DNA of 64,000 nt from JAJDXO01 sp965213765 (GCA_965213765.1 OZ243926.1:3658001-3722000), one strand, 5' to 3'. Positions 42,698-51,606 are shown, counted from the first letter of the stretch. Notes: generated by a model not told the origin, from the letters alone. Program-made: numbers and translations.

Positions 42698-43696
42698 TCA
42701 GTGCGGCTTGAGTACTATTTTTGCCGACGCGCACCGGCCCTCGAGCAGATCGGCGAACGCAGCCGCACCGTCGGAAAGGCTCCGTTCCTCAAACCAATCA
42801 AGATTGCCAAGGGCGCCGGAATGCATCGCGGCGACAACAGCATGAAAGTCCTGCATTGTGTATGTGTAGGTGCCGGTAAAGGTGACTTCCTGCAGCGTCA
42901 ACTTGCGCACATCCATGCCGTCCGTCCCATCCATGAGGCCGACATGCACAATCACACCTCCTGGCCGGATTGCGGCGATGGTGCCGGTGCGGGTCTGTTT
43001 GCCTCCCACACAATCGATGACCACATCAATGGTGCTTTCGCCGGCCAGATTATTGCTGACCGGATCAAATGGGGTGCAGATATCACTTTGGGCGACCGTC
43101 TCCCGCCGGAGCTCGTTGGTTTCTGCCAGAAGAATATTTCGGCATCCCTGGGCAAACAGCGAGAGCGCCGCCGAAAGCCCCACGGCGCCACCGCCAAAAA
43201 CCAAAGCCTTACTCTCTGCAAGAGGACGGTGGGCCAGACCCCCAGCAACGCTGACGGCATGCCACCCGGTGGCGATCGGCTCGGCCAACGCAGCCTTGGA
43301 CATTTCCATCCCCTGCGGAACGAAAATCAGATTTCTCTCGGGGATTGAAAGGAATTGGGCGAATGCGCCTTGGCGGGGGGCTATCGAAATTATTTCGCGA
43401 GTGGCGCAAATATTCGATCGGCCGGAGAGGCAAGCGTCACAATGTCCGCAAGTTACCAACGGATTGATGGCCACAGCCTGATCATTGTTCTTACCGCCGA
43501 CAACAACCCCTGCTGCTTCGTGGCCAAGAATAAGGGGAGCCACTCGACGTTCATCATGGCCGAGATAGGCATGCATATCGGAACCACAAATCCCGACGGC
43601 ATCTACCCGCACCAAAACTTCACCCTCAGCCGGTGCGGGGTCTTCCTCCTCGCGGTAGACGATCTCTTGAGGTGCGGTGTAGACAAGTGCTTTCAT
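42698..43696 (-). CDS. Zinc-dependent alcohol dehydrogenase (DHPS interconversion candidate)
   Basis: The start is ATG 43696 (MKALVYTAPQEIVYREE), 332 residues. This medium-chain dehydrogenase has catalytic zinc ligands in VGICGSDMHAYLGHDE and LILGHEAAGVV, a structural zinc loop CGHCDACLSGRSNIC and the nucleotide loop VFGGGAVGLSAALSLFAQG. In DHPS operons two dehydrogenases (HpsO and HpsP) interconvert (S)- and (R)-dihydroxypropane sulfonate through a ketone. I infer that this enzyme and the SDR next to it play those parts, without assigning which is which. Confidence 0.8.
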   Translation of the reverse strand: MKALVYTAPQEIVYREEEDPAPAEGEVLVRVDAVGICGSDMHAYLGHDERRVAPLILGHEAAGVVVGGKNNDQAVAINPLVTCGHCDACLSGRSNICATREIISIAPRQGAFAQFLSIPERNLIFVPQGMEMSKAALAEPIATGWHAVSVAGGLAHRPLAESKALVFGGGAVGLSAALSLFAQGCRNILLAETNELRRETVAQSDICTPFDPVSNNLAGESTIDVVIDCVGGKQTRTGTIAAIRPGGVIVHVGLMDGTDGMDVRKLTLQEVTFTGTYTYTMQDFHAVVAAMHSGALGNLDWFEERSLSDGAAAFADLLEGRCASAKIVLKPH

Positions 43697-43706
43697 CTCT
43701 TCATCT

Positions 43707-44483
43707 CTAGTTGGCGGTATATCCACCGTCGACGGGAATGGCCTGGCCCGTGATGTAATTGGATGCAGGGGCCGCCAAGAAAACCGTCACCCCATCCAAA
43801 TCCGCCATCTCCCCCAATCTCCCGGCGGGGGTCATCCGTACGTGGTGGTCAACCAGACCTGGATCGGAAAAGACCGGCTTTGTCAGATGGGTTGGGAAAA
43901 AACCGGGAATGATCGCGTTTACCGATACCCCTGCTTTAGACCACGCTTGGGCCATGGCGCGGGTCAATTGAATAACGCCGCCTTTTGCCGCTCCGTAGGC
44001 CATGCTGTTCGGGAATGCGCGATACGACTGAAGCGAGCCGACATTTATGATGCTCCCTCCCCCTTTTGATTCCATGCCGGGGACGCAGTGGCGGGACAGA
44101 AAAAAAGGAACCTTCAGATTGATATCCTGCGTTATATCCCAGCTGTCTTCGGTGATCTCTTCGAATGGCTGGCGAAGATTGACGCCGGCGACATTTGTCA
44201 CGATATCGGGCTCGCCAAATCTTGATATAACCTTGTCGACGATGCTCTTTAGGCCATCGGTATCCGTCAGATCAGCAACTACGTAGTCGCTGTCTCCGGC
44301 ACTGTCGGCCGCTATGTCATTACAGGCTTCCCGTAGCGCTGTTTCATCGCGGCCGACGAGCATTGCATTGGCACCCGCTCGGGCCAGAGCTTGCGCCATG
44401 CGCCGTCCAATACCGTTCGATGCACCGGTGCACAGGGCCACGCGGCCACTCAAATCAAACAGAGACTTTAGAAACTGAGACAT
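43707..44483 (-). CDS. Short-chain dehydrogenase (DHPS interconversion candidate)
   Basis: This 258-residue SDR has the cofactor motif ALCTGASNGIGRRMAQALAR, NVAGVN after beta-4, and the catalytic triad region SIINVGSLQSYRAFPNSMAY followed by GAAKGG (Ser, Tyr, Lys). It ends NYITGQAIPVDGGYTAN. It lies 10 bp upstream of the zinc dehydrogenase and 11 bp downstream of the HpsN-like gene, so it is part of the same transcript. The likely role is one half of the epimerisation of DHPS enantiomers. Confidence 0.83.
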   Translation of the reverse strand: MSQFLKSLFDLSGRVALCTGASNGIGRRMAQALARAGANAMLVGRDETALREACNDIAADSAGDSDYVVADLTDTDGLKSIVDKVISRFGEPDIVTNVAGVNLRQPFEEITEDSWDITQDINLKVPFFLSRHCVPGMESKGGGSIINVGSLQSYRAFPNSMAYGAAKGGVIQLTRAMAQAWSKAGVSVNAIIPGFFPTHLTKPVFSDPGLVDHHVRMTPAGRLGEMADLDGVTVFLAAPASNYITGQAIPVDGGYTAN

Positions 44484-44494
44484 AATTGTTTGGT

Positions 44495-45802
44495 TTATCC
44501 GGTGGTGTTGACATCGAATTGTTCACCGGGGAAGTACTTGGCGAGGCGCACATCACCGGTCCGCGCATGAGCTTCCATTCCCTCAAGTCGGGAGATTCGC
44601 GCGGTTACTTGTGCGATGTCGCGGCTCGCCTCACGCGTTGACCGCTGATAGGTGACGACCTTGATGAACTTGCCGACGCTCAGCCCGCCCGTATATTTCG
44701 CCGCTCCTTTGGTCGGGAGAATATGGTTTGGTCCGGAGGCCTTGTCGCCGAAGGCGACGTTGGTTTCTTCGCCAAGGAACAGCGAACCGTAGTTCCTCAG
44801 ATTTTGCAGCCACCAGTCGAGATCCGCGGCATGCACCTCAAGATGCTCCGAAGCATATTCATCGCTGACTTGAACAGCTTCTTCACGAGAATCAACAAGA
44901 ACCACCTCGCCATAATCCTGCCAAGCGAGTTCAGCTGAATTCCTGTTCAGCTCGGGCAAATCGGCAATCAGCTCGGGCAACCGGGACATAACGGTATTCG
45001 CCAGCTCACGAGAATCGGTGATAAGCCAAGCGGGTGAATTTGGACCGTGCTCTGCCTGCCCCAATAGATCAACGGCGACCAGTTCGGGATCCGCGTCCTT
45101 GTCGGCGATGACCAAAATTTCGGATGGTCCCGCGAACATGTCGATGCCGACCCGCCCATAGAGTTGGCGCTTGGCCTCGGCAACATACTGGTTTCCGGGC
45201 CCGACAAGAATATCGGCAGGGCTGCCGGTGAATTGTCCGAACGCCATTGCCGCAATGCCCTGGACGCCGCCCAGGTTCAAGACCGTGTCGGCGCCGCATA
45301 GCCCCAATGTGTAAAGAATGGCCGGGTGCATGCCCTCCGCGCGGCCGGGCGGTGAACAGGCGATGACATGATCGACAGCCGCGACTTTGGCGGTGGTAAC
45401 GGACATGATCGCAGAGGCGATGTGAGAATATCGGCCGCCGGGGACATAACATCCGGCAGCCTTCATCGGAATGAGACGCTGCCCGGCATGGAGGCCGTCC
45501 GATAGCTCGACTTCGAACTCGCTCATGCTGTCGAGTTGCGCCTTGGCGAAGTCCCGTACCCGCGCGTGGGCGAATTGAATATCGCTTTTCAGCTGGTCCG
45601 TAATTTTGGCGGCCGCCGCCTCAATATCCGCCGCCGCCACAACGATGTCGCCATCCCACTTGTCGAATTCGCGGGTGTACTCGATGCTCTTTTCTTCACC
45701 GCCTTCTTCGATTTCCTTGAGCATATTGGTGACCAAATCACGGACATCGTCCTCACCCGTCGCGGCGGTTTTCCGGGCGCGTTTTAGATATTGGATGGTC
45801 AT
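44495..45802 (-). CDS. hpsN: Sulfopropanediol 3-dehydrogenase (histidinol-dehydrogenase family)
   Basis: This 435-residue protein has the histidinol dehydrogenase fold: PMKAAGCYVPGGRYSHIASA, SPADILVGPGNQYVAEAKRQ, and the zinc/His segment LLGQAEHGPNSPAWLI ... SEHLEVHAADLDWWL. The genome context is a sulfonate operon with no his genes, so the HpsN assignment fits: NAD+-dependent four-electron oxidation of (R)-DHPS to (R)-sulfolactate. The product is the substrate of SuyAB encoded downstream. Length agrees with characterised HpsN (about 430). Confidence 0.87.
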   Translation of the reverse strand: MTIQYLKRARKTAATGEDDVRDLVTNMLKEIEEGGEEKSIEYTREFDKWDGDIVVAAADIEAAAAKITDQLKSDIQFAHARVRDFAKAQLDSMSEFEVELSDGLHAGQRLIPMKAAGCYVPGGRYSHIASAIMSVTTAKVAAVDHVIACSPPGRAEGMHPAILYTLGLCGADTVLNLGGVQGIAAMAFGQFTGSPADILVGPGNQYVAEAKRQLYGRVGIDMFAGPSEILVIADKDADPELVAVDLLGQAEHGPNSPAWLITDSRELANTVMSRLPELIADLPELNRNSAELAWQDYGEVVLVDSREEAVQVSDEYASEHLEVHAADLDWWLQNLRNYGSLFLGEETNVAFGDKASGPNHILPTKGAAKYTGGLSVGKFIKVVTYQRSTREASRDIAQVTARISRLEGMEAHARTGDVRLAKYFPGEQFDVNTTG

Positions 45803-45828
45803 TTCGAGGGCCCCTTATTCTTGTTGAA

Positions 45829-47142
45829 TTAGCTGGGAAGGAAAATTGTCGAGACGACCGGGATGTAGGCGACGATAAGCACCACGACCAACATACCAAT
45901 TACGTAGGGGCCGACCCGCGAGGCGATCCTAAGGACCGATTCACCGGTGATGCCTGATATGACAAAAAGGTTGAGCCCAAGTGGAGGGGTTATGAAACCG
46001 ACGCCAAGGGACGTCACCATCATGATGCAGAACTGAATTTCGTTCATGCCGATGTTCTGCGCCAACGGCAGCAGAATGGGGGCCAGAATGACGATGTTCG
46101 GCGTCGTCTCCATGACGCACCCGGCGGCGATCAAAATAGCGATCATCAATAAAATGATTAGAGCCGGGTTTTCCGTGAGCGTGGTAACCGCAAACACAAC
46201 CCCCTGCGGCACTTGAAGGGCCGCCAGGGTCTGGGCCAAGGGCAAAGACATGGCGATAATTGGCAGGATGACACCATTCACCTTGGCGGAGCTCACCAGC
46301 ATCTTAGGGAAATCTTCGAGCTTTAGCGTGCCCTGCAGCATTCCAATCACGATGGTGGTCGTGACTGCGACGGCGGCAGCTTCGGTGGGCGTGAAGATAC
46401 CCGAATAGATGCCGCCCAATATGATGAACGGAACCAGCAGCGCATATTTGCCGTCCCAGATTGTGCGCCGCCAATGGGCAAACGAAAAGCCTGCCTTTTC
46501 GCCCTCGAATTTGTGAATTCGGTTCATCACGATATTGGTGATCATGATTGACAACATGATCATGACCCCGGGAATGGCCGCCGCCAGGAAGAGGGTCGAC
46601 GCCGAGATGCCGAGGATTAGACCAATGATGATATAGGCGATGGACGGCGGAATAAGGATACCGGTACAGGCACCGGATGCCACCAGCGCACACGCATAAG
46701 GACGGGGGTAGCCTTTCTCGACCAGCTTGTGAATGGTCATCCGACCGACAGCGGCCGCGCCGGCGGCATCGGACCCGGAAATGCACGCGAAAAAGCCGCA
46801 ACCAAGAACGGTTGAAGTTCCGAGGCCGGCCCGGAATCCCCCGGTGGTGGCATCAGCGACGTCCAGCAATTTATTCGAAAGTCCGGTTCTTACCAGAACG
46901 TCACCGGTAAGAATGAACAGCGGCACGGCGATCAGCGCGAAGTGATCAATACCGTCGAATAGCGACTCGCCCAGCAATGAAATTGGAAGTGCGTCGGTTG
47001 CCAGGAGCATTACGACGGATCCGATCCCGAGGGCTGCCCAAACCGGTACTGCGAGCAGGATTAGCAGCACCATGAAAAGCACCGGGCCGTAAAATTCGAA
47101 GCCTAACTCGACGGTTTGCTGTTGAAGATGTTGAAAAAGCAT
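45829..47142 (-). CDS. TRAP transporter large permease (DctM family)
   Basis: This 437-residue polytopic protein has about 12 hydrophobic segments (for example VLFMVLLILLAVPVWAALGI and VGPYVIGMLVVVLIVAYIPV). Family signatures include FFACISGSDAAGAAAVGRM and SLGVGFITPPLGLNLFVISG. It is the sodium-coupled channel subunit of a TRAP system. Located with small permease and binding protein genes upstream, it probably imports DHPS, like HpsKLM in marine Rhodobacterales. Confidence 0.93.
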   Translation of the reverse strand: MLFQHLQQQTVELGFEFYGPVLFMVLLILLAVPVWAALGIGSVVMLLATDALPISLLGESLFDGIDHFALIAVPLFILTGDVLVRTGLSNKLLDVADATTGGFRAGLGTSTVLGCGFFACISGSDAAGAAAVGRMTIHKLVEKGYPRPYACALVASGACTGILIPPSIAYIIIGLILGISASTLFLAAAIPGVMIMLSIMITNIVMNRIHKFEGEKAGFSFAHWRRTIWDGKYALLVPFIILGGIYSGIFTPTEAAAVAVTTTIVIGMLQGTLKLEDFPKMLVSSAKVNGVILPIIAMSLPLAQTLAALQVPQGVVFAVTTLTENPALIILLMIAILIAAGCVMETTPNIVILAPILLPLAQNIGMNEIQFCIMMVTSLGVGFITPPLGLNLFVISGITGESVLRIASRVGPYVIGMLVVVLIVAYIPVVSTIFLPS

Positions 47143-47151
47143 GTCTGGCCC

Positions 47152-47676
47152 CTAGTCGAACATCTTGGTGCCTTCGAATACGGGCTGACCGCGGCGAATA
47201 TCGCCGACGTCGCGCCATATCGACTGCACCAACCGGTACGTCATTAGGGTGAAACCAAGCGGCACGGCTGCCAGGAACCACGCCAAACTAATTCGCAGTC
47301 CGTGAGTGACCGAGCCGAATTTCAGTGACACCTGCATCGACTCGAGGGCGGTAAACAAGGCGAGTAACGCCAATGCCAGCATGCAGAGATCACCAAACAG
47401 ATAGATAAAGGCTTTGCCGCGGGTCGATAGATAGTTGAGAAGAACGTCGATGCGGATATGGGCTCGGTCCCGTACAGCAGCGGATGCGCCAACCCAAGCC
47501 AGATAGATAAAGGCGTAGCGGGCGATCTCCTCCCCCCAAATCGAGGAGTAGGAAAGAACGAACCGCCGGACGACCTCGATCACAATTGTTGCGACAATCA
47601 TCGCGTAGAAGCCGAGCAGCATCCATCGTTCGGCGTTTTGGTCCAGTACCTTCCAGAATGGTTTAGGCTCGTCCAT
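47152..47676 (-). CDS. TRAP transporter small permease (DctQ family)
   Basis: The start at ATG 47676 (MDEPKPFWKVLDQNAERWML) has GGGGAGGA upstream. The 174-residue protein has four membrane segments and the DctQ signature WGEEIARYAFIYLAWVGASA. It joins the binding protein to the large permease, whose gene begins 9 bp downstream. The extra 21 codons of the longest frame are unlikely. Confidence 0.9.
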   Translation of the reverse strand: MDEPKPFWKVLDQNAERWMLLGFYAMIVATIVIEVVRRFVLSYSSIWGEEIARYAFIYLAWVGASAAVRDRAHIRIDVLLNYLSTRGKAFIYLFGDLCMLALALLALFTALESMQVSLKFGSVTHGLRISLAWFLAAVPLGFTLMTYRLVQSIWRDVGDIRRGQPVFEGTKMFD

Positions 47677-47803
47677 GTCGTCCTCCCCGAGAGGCGCAGT
47701 CCAGAATTCGGTGCCCCCAAGGCCGGCGGCAGGCACCATTGAAGTACGAAGGCCGCCGTGGGGACGGTGAATCCATCCCCACGGTCGAGGTTACTCGTCG
47801 AGA

Positions 47804-48961
47804 CTAAGCGTCGTGGACGTAGAGACGGCCCGTCGTGTTCGCGGCCTGCTCGAGCTTCCCGAACGCGTCCATGGAGCCGGCAAGGTCCTTCTTGAACCCG
47901 TCCCATTCGCCGCGTTGATAACCGCCCGCTTTGGACCATTCGCCGAGCTCGCTCTTGCTTGGCGAGTAGAACTGGACGCCAGCCTTGCCCATTTCCGCCA
48001 TCGCGTAGTTGCGCGCTGCCGGGACCTTGGCCAAATTCTGTTGAGCGGAGATTTCGGATGCGAATTCAATGCCCGCCTGAACGTCGGAAGGGAGACCGTT
48101 GAACCATTCCAGGTTACAGGAATAGACCTGGCTGTCCGGCACCGCCTGAGAGAAAGTAACCCACGACAGGATGTCCTTGAAACCGAAGACGTGCAGAGCG
48201 CCAACAGCCGGATCGAGGGCATCGGCGACACCTTGTTTGATCGCGGAGGGTGTTTCGCCCCAGGCAACCGGCGTTGGGTTGGCCCCAATCATCCGATAGT
48301 ACTGTTGGAGCATTTTCGAGCCCGGCACCCGGAATTTGACGCCGGACAGATCGGCTGGCGTCTTGATCGGTCCCTTGCCGCCCTTCCGCATGGCGACGAC
48401 CCGCGGGTCAATGACGACGTACCACAGCGGCTTGAAACCCTTGGCTTCGACCTTTGGATCGACAGCGGCGCGCCACGCATCCGAGTTCACCAGATTGACG
48501 AATTTTTGGTTGGCGCCGCAGAAATAGGGCAGGTTGATGAGGTCGACGACGGGCGCAAACGGCGCAAAATTGGACAGTGAATGCTGGGCCGATTGAATGG
48601 TCCCGTTCTGAACCTTTTGTGCCAGCGCGCCGCCGGCGCCCAGTTGACCGGCTGGAGCGAGCTTGACGTAAACTTTTCCGGCAGTGGCGTTTTGGATGTT
48701 CTCTTTGAAGTCCAACTGCATGATCGGGTAGCTACGCGACGCACCGAGGACGTACGCGGTAGCGACCGTCATGGTGTGGGCGGCAGCCTTTTGCCGGTCA
48801 CGCTCTTCTTTCGCGGTTTGCGCGGACGCTTCGGAGCTCAAGAGCGCGCCGGACGCCCCAGCGACAACCGCTGCGGTGAAGCCGTACTTGGCTGACAACT
48901 CGAGAAAGCGGCGACGCTCGATCGAGACGGGCTCGTCCGTATTACGTTTTTTTGTGGTCAT
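47804..48961 (-). CDS. TRAP substrate-binding protein (DctP family), Tat-exported
   Basis: The 385-residue protein starts at ATG 48961. It has a twin-arginine-like signal (IERRRFLELSAKYGFTAAVV, cleavage near SEASA). The mature part is a DctP fold with the arginine that binds a carboxylate or sulfonate in GVKFRVPGSKMLQQYYRMIG. It is the first transport gene of the operon and sets specificity, presumably for DHPS. A gap of about 130 bp to the DctQ gene may contain an internal hairpin that allows more binding protein to be made. Confidence 0.9.
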   Translation of the reverse strand: MTTKKRNTDEPVSIERRRFLELSAKYGFTAAVVAGASGALLSSEASAQTAKEERDRQKAAAHTMTVATAYVLGASRSYPIMQLDFKENIQNATAGKVYVKLAPAGQLGAGGALAQKVQNGTIQSAQHSLSNFAPFAPVVDLINLPYFCGANQKFVNLVNSDAWRAAVDPKVEAKGFKPLWYVVIDPRVVAMRKGGKGPIKTPADLSGVKFRVPGSKMLQQYYRMIGANPTPVAWGETPSAIKQGVADALDPAVGALHVFGFKDILSWVTFSQAVPDSQVYSCNLEWFNGLPSDVQAGIEFASEISAQQNLAKVPAARNYAMAEMGKAGVQFYSPSKSELGEWSKAGGYQRGEWDGFKKDLAGSMDAFGKLEQAANTTGRLYVHDA

Positions 48962-48977
48962 GCTAGCCTCCATGTTT

Positions 48978-49238
48978 CTAGCTGGTTGAATTTGATTGGA
49001 TTTCTGATTGACGTTCGCGTGCCAGGCAGGCGGCGATGAACAAAACCATGGCTATGAAGAGAGCGATGAATTCTCCGACGTCACCAAGGCCAACAGTTTC
49101 GGTTGCCCCGTTGAGGACAGCGATTTTCCCTGCCACTATGTTCACGACCAGTACAAGAAAGACTGCTATCGAGCCATAAAGCAGATAGCGCCCCGGTTTC
49201 GGCCTCTTGACCGCATCGACGGATTGCTCATCGGACAT
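48978..49238 (-). CDS. Small two-span membrane protein at head of sulfonate operon
   Basis: This 86-residue protein has two hydrophobic helices (YLLYGSIAVFLVLVVNIVAG and FIALFIAMVLFIAACLARER). No family name is recognised. It is the first gene after the operator at 49304 and lies 16 bp upstream of the TRAP binding protein gene, so it is coregulated with DHPS uptake. It may be an accessory transporter subunit. Similar short proteins are seen at the head of some sulfonate TRAP operons. Confidence 0.6.
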   Translation of the reverse strand: MSDEQSVDAVKRPKPGRYLLYGSIAVFLVLVVNIVAGKIAVLNGATETVGLGDVGEFIALFIAMVLFIAACLARERQSEIQSNSTS

Positions 49239-49303
49239 ATCGTGCCTCCCTTCCCAGCTACATCACTGATGTTTTCGTTGGTGCTTATTAATTTAATTGT
49301 CAA

Positions 49304-49321
49304 AATGTAATCGCTTACATT
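49304..49321. promoter_or_regulatory. LacI-type operator upstream of the sulfonate operon
   Basis: AATGTAATCGCTTACATT is an 18 bp near-perfect palindrome with the central CG typical of LacI/GalR-family operators. It lies 66 bp upstream of the first operon gene and between the divergent regulator and the operon, as expected for repression by the LacI-type protein at 49489. Confidence 0.8.
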
Positions 49322-49488
49322 CTGGCAATTCGTTTATGAACTTGTTTAAGCTACGCGTCAAGGGATATTTTGGATGATCGAGCATCGTTACAACGATGAT
49401 CAGTGGGATAGCAGCGGAAATGGTGAAGGAATTCTACTCTTGGTCGCCATCGGAAACTGAGACGCCGGACTAAAGATTGATCGTATCA

Positions 49489-49506
49489 ATGCGTAAGCGA
49501 TTACAA
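49489..49506. promoter_or_regulatory. Second LacI-type operator, inside the regulator start codons
   Basis: GCGTAAGCGATTACAA shares the core GTAA-n-CG-n-TTAC with the operator at 49304 and covers codons 1-6 of the regulator gene. It probably mediates autoregulation by roadblock, or DNA looping with the first operator about 185 bp away. Confidence 0.65.
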
Positions 49507-50529
49507 AAACAGACGAATAGCGGACCGACTTTGCAAAATGTTGCTGCGCTGGCCGATGTTTCGACTGCCACCGTATCGCGTTACTTGGCAAAACCGGACC
49601 AAGTCCGGGAGGAGCGTCGCCGGCGAATTGAATCAGCCATTACCGAGCTGAACTATATTCCCCACGGCGCCGCACGGGCGTTGGCGTCCCAACGGTCCCG
49701 AACGATCGGGGCAATTGTTCCAACGCTGGATAGCGCAATTTTCGCCACCGGAATTCAGGCGTTTCAGGAGAGACTCAAGGAAGCCGGTTACACGCTGCTG
49801 GTGGCCAGCTCGAATTATTCTCACGATGAGGAGCGAACCCAGGCCGAAGCTCTGATGACGCGGGGTGTCGACGGAATCATGCTCGTCGGATACGACCATC
49901 ATGATCAGCTGTATTCACGGCTGAGGCAGCAAAACCTGCCTTACATCAATACCTGGTCGTTCCGACGTGATTCGAGGGAACCCTGCATAGGATTTGATAA
50001 CTTCGATGCCATGGTCCGTCTGACGAACTACTTGCTCGATATCGGCCATCGGCAATTCGGCGTCATCGCCGGGGTAACCGACGGTAACGACCGGGCGGGC
50101 GATCGTCTTAAGGGCATTCTACAGACCCTATCAAACCGGGGCTTGACGGTGCCTGACGGTATGGTGATCGAGTGCCCCTACGATATCGGCGTCAGCCGCC
50201 AGGCGATGAAGAGATTGCTCGCCCAAATCGAGCCACCGACCGCAGTGATCTGTGGCAACGACGTCTTGGCATACGGCGCAATTCTGGAGTGCCAATTCAG
50301 CGGTCGAAACGTTCCCGATGACGTGTCTATCGCAGGATTTGATGATTTGTCGTTGTCAGCCCACTTCCATCCGCCGCTCACCACAATGCACGTTCCATCA
50401 GAAGAGATGGGTCAACGGGCCGCGGATTACCTATTGGCGTGCGTAAATGATGAGGCCGGTCCGACCTACACGGAACTAGAAGCCAACCTCATCGTTCGTG
50501 GGACAACCGCCCCGCCTCTCAAGGCCTAG
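49489..50529 (+). CDS. LacI-family transcriptional regulator of the DHPS operon
   Basis: The protein has 346 residues from ATG 49489 (a TTG at 49477 is less likely). The N-terminal HTH reads TLQNVAALADVSTATVSRYL, followed by the hinge helix (AARALASQRSRTIGAIVPTL) and a periplasmic-binding-protein-like effector domain (ICGNDVLAYGAILECQF, DVSIAGFDDLSLSAHFHPPL, TTMHVPSEEMGQRA). It is divergent from the sulfonate operon and flanked by two matching operators. The inducer is presumably DHPS or sulfolactate. Its stop codon TAG is at the junction with an IS630-type remnant, so a few C-terminal residues may be non-native. Confidence 0.88.
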   Translation: MRKRLQKQTNSGPTLQNVAALADVSTATVSRYLAKPDQVREERRRRIESAITELNYIPHGAARALASQRSRTIGAIVPTLDSAIFATGIQAFQERLKEAGYTLLVASSNYSHDEERTQAEALMTRGVDGIMLVGYDHHDQLYSRLRQQNLPYINTWSFRRDSREPCIGFDNFDAMVRLTNYLLDIGHRQFGVIAGVTDGNDRAGDRLKGILQTLSNRGLTVPDGMVIECPYDIGVSRQAMKRLLAQIEPPTAVICGNDVLAYGAILECQFSGRNVPDDVSIAGFDDLSLSAHFHPPLTTMHVPSEEMGQRAADYLLACVNDEAGPTYTELEANLIVRGTTAPPLKA

Positions 50530-50724
50530 TGGATTGATTCCAACGTTTGGAACCCTCGGTTTTGAGCGGCGATGATTTTATCAGGATCGGCTTTCCAGAC
50601 GAATGGCAGCGGGTTCCCGGCATTGTATTCGCGGACGAAACGGTTGATGGCGGCCTGAAGGTCGACGACGGAATGGAAGACGCCATGCTTGAGCCTGCGC
50701 CGCGTGAGTTTGGCGAAGAAAGCT
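50528..50724 (-). mobile_element. IS630-family remnant (diverged relative), transposase C-terminus
   Basis: The left border TAGTGGATTGATTCCAACG resembles the right ends of the intact IS630 copies. The minus-strand codons FFAKLTRRRLKHGVFHSVVD ... PDKIIAAQNRGFQTLESIH match the end of their transposase at moderate identity. It is a different, older element. It is cut at about 50724, where an IS256 fragment begins. Confidence 0.75.
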
Positions 50725-51384
50725 GCCCCTGGTCTTAATGATCTTGCGCAGCGACCGGTGCAGGCTTTCCAGGGCATTCGTCGTATAGATCATCTTCCGG
50801 ATCGCCGGCGGGAAGGCGAACATCGGCACGACATGCTCCCAGGCGCGCCGCCAGGCCGGGACGATCGCGGGATAACGCTCACCCCAGCCGGCTTCGAACT
50901 CATCGAGCTTGGCCGCTGCCGCCTCGGCCGTCTCCGCGCGGTAGATCGCCCTCAGATCGGGCATCACCTTCTTGCGGTCCTTCCAGGAGACAAAGGCCAG
51001 CGAGTTGCGGATCAGATGCACGATGCAGGTCTGGACCGCGGCCTGCGGGAACACCGCGGCGATCGCGTCGGGGAAGCCGGTCAGCCCGTCGACAACCGCG
51101 ATCAGGATGTCGCCGGCGCCGCGGGTCCTGAGCTCGTTCATCACCTTGAGCCAGAACTTGGCGCCCTTGGTCTGCTCGATCCAAAGACCGAGCACCTCCT
51201 TCTCGCCCTGGCAGGTGATGCCGAGCGCCAGATAGACCGCCTTGTTGCGGACCAGCCCCTCGTCGCGGATCTTGACCCTGAGCGCGTCGAAGAACACCAC
51301 CGGGTAGACCGCATCCAACGGTCGGTTCTGCCACTCGCGCACCTCCTCGAGCACCGCATCGGTGAGGCCTTCGAAGCGGTGATG
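50725..51384 (-). pseudogene. IS256/Mutator-type transposase fragment
   Basis: The minus-strand codons LTDAVLEEVREWQNRPLDAV, YPVVFFDALRVKIRDEG (first catalytic Asp), LIAVVDGLTGFPDAIAAVFP (second Asp) and VQTCIVHLIRNSLAFVSWKD are the IS256 core. It continues through MIYTTNALESLHRSLRKIIK and then jumps into IS630 sequence. The N-terminus before VTDAVLE-like sequence and the C-terminal part are missing. Confidence 0.85.
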
Positions 51385-51606
51385 GGACGCGGCAACGCGA
51401 TTGCGCTCGCCAACGGCTGGCGGCTCGCCCGCCGCCGCCTCATGGGCGCCGACCGGGTCGAGATCGAGGGCCCGGCGGACACTGACATGGACGCGCTGAA
51501 GCGCATGGGCTGCACGGTGGAGATCGTCTCGTTCCGCGCCCGGATATTCGCGCCCAATGCCGGCGCGGTGGAACGCATCCTCGTTCGCTGGCCGCTCGCC
51601 GCGTGA
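51375..51606 (+). pseudogene. Strawberry-notch-like helicase, C-terminal tail
   Basis: The plus-strand codons ANGWRLARRRLMGADRVEIE, LKRMGCTVEIVSFRARIFAP and NAGAVERILVRWPLAA fit the C-terminal end of strawberry-notch/methylase-helicase proteins found on plasmids and phages. Everything upstream has been replaced by the IS256 fragment. It is part of a GC-rich accessory block running to 53487. Confidence 0.55.

Noticed and set aside
44495..45802. Annotation as histidinol dehydrogenase (HisD)
   Set aside because: The fold is the same, but the gene is embedded in a sulfonate TRAP/SuyAB operon with no histidine biosynthesis genes, so HpsN is the better call.
50689..51606. 305-residue plus-strand frame treated as one gene
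   Set aside because: The first two thirds are antisense to the IS256 transposase. Only the end (from about 51375) looks like a helicase tail.
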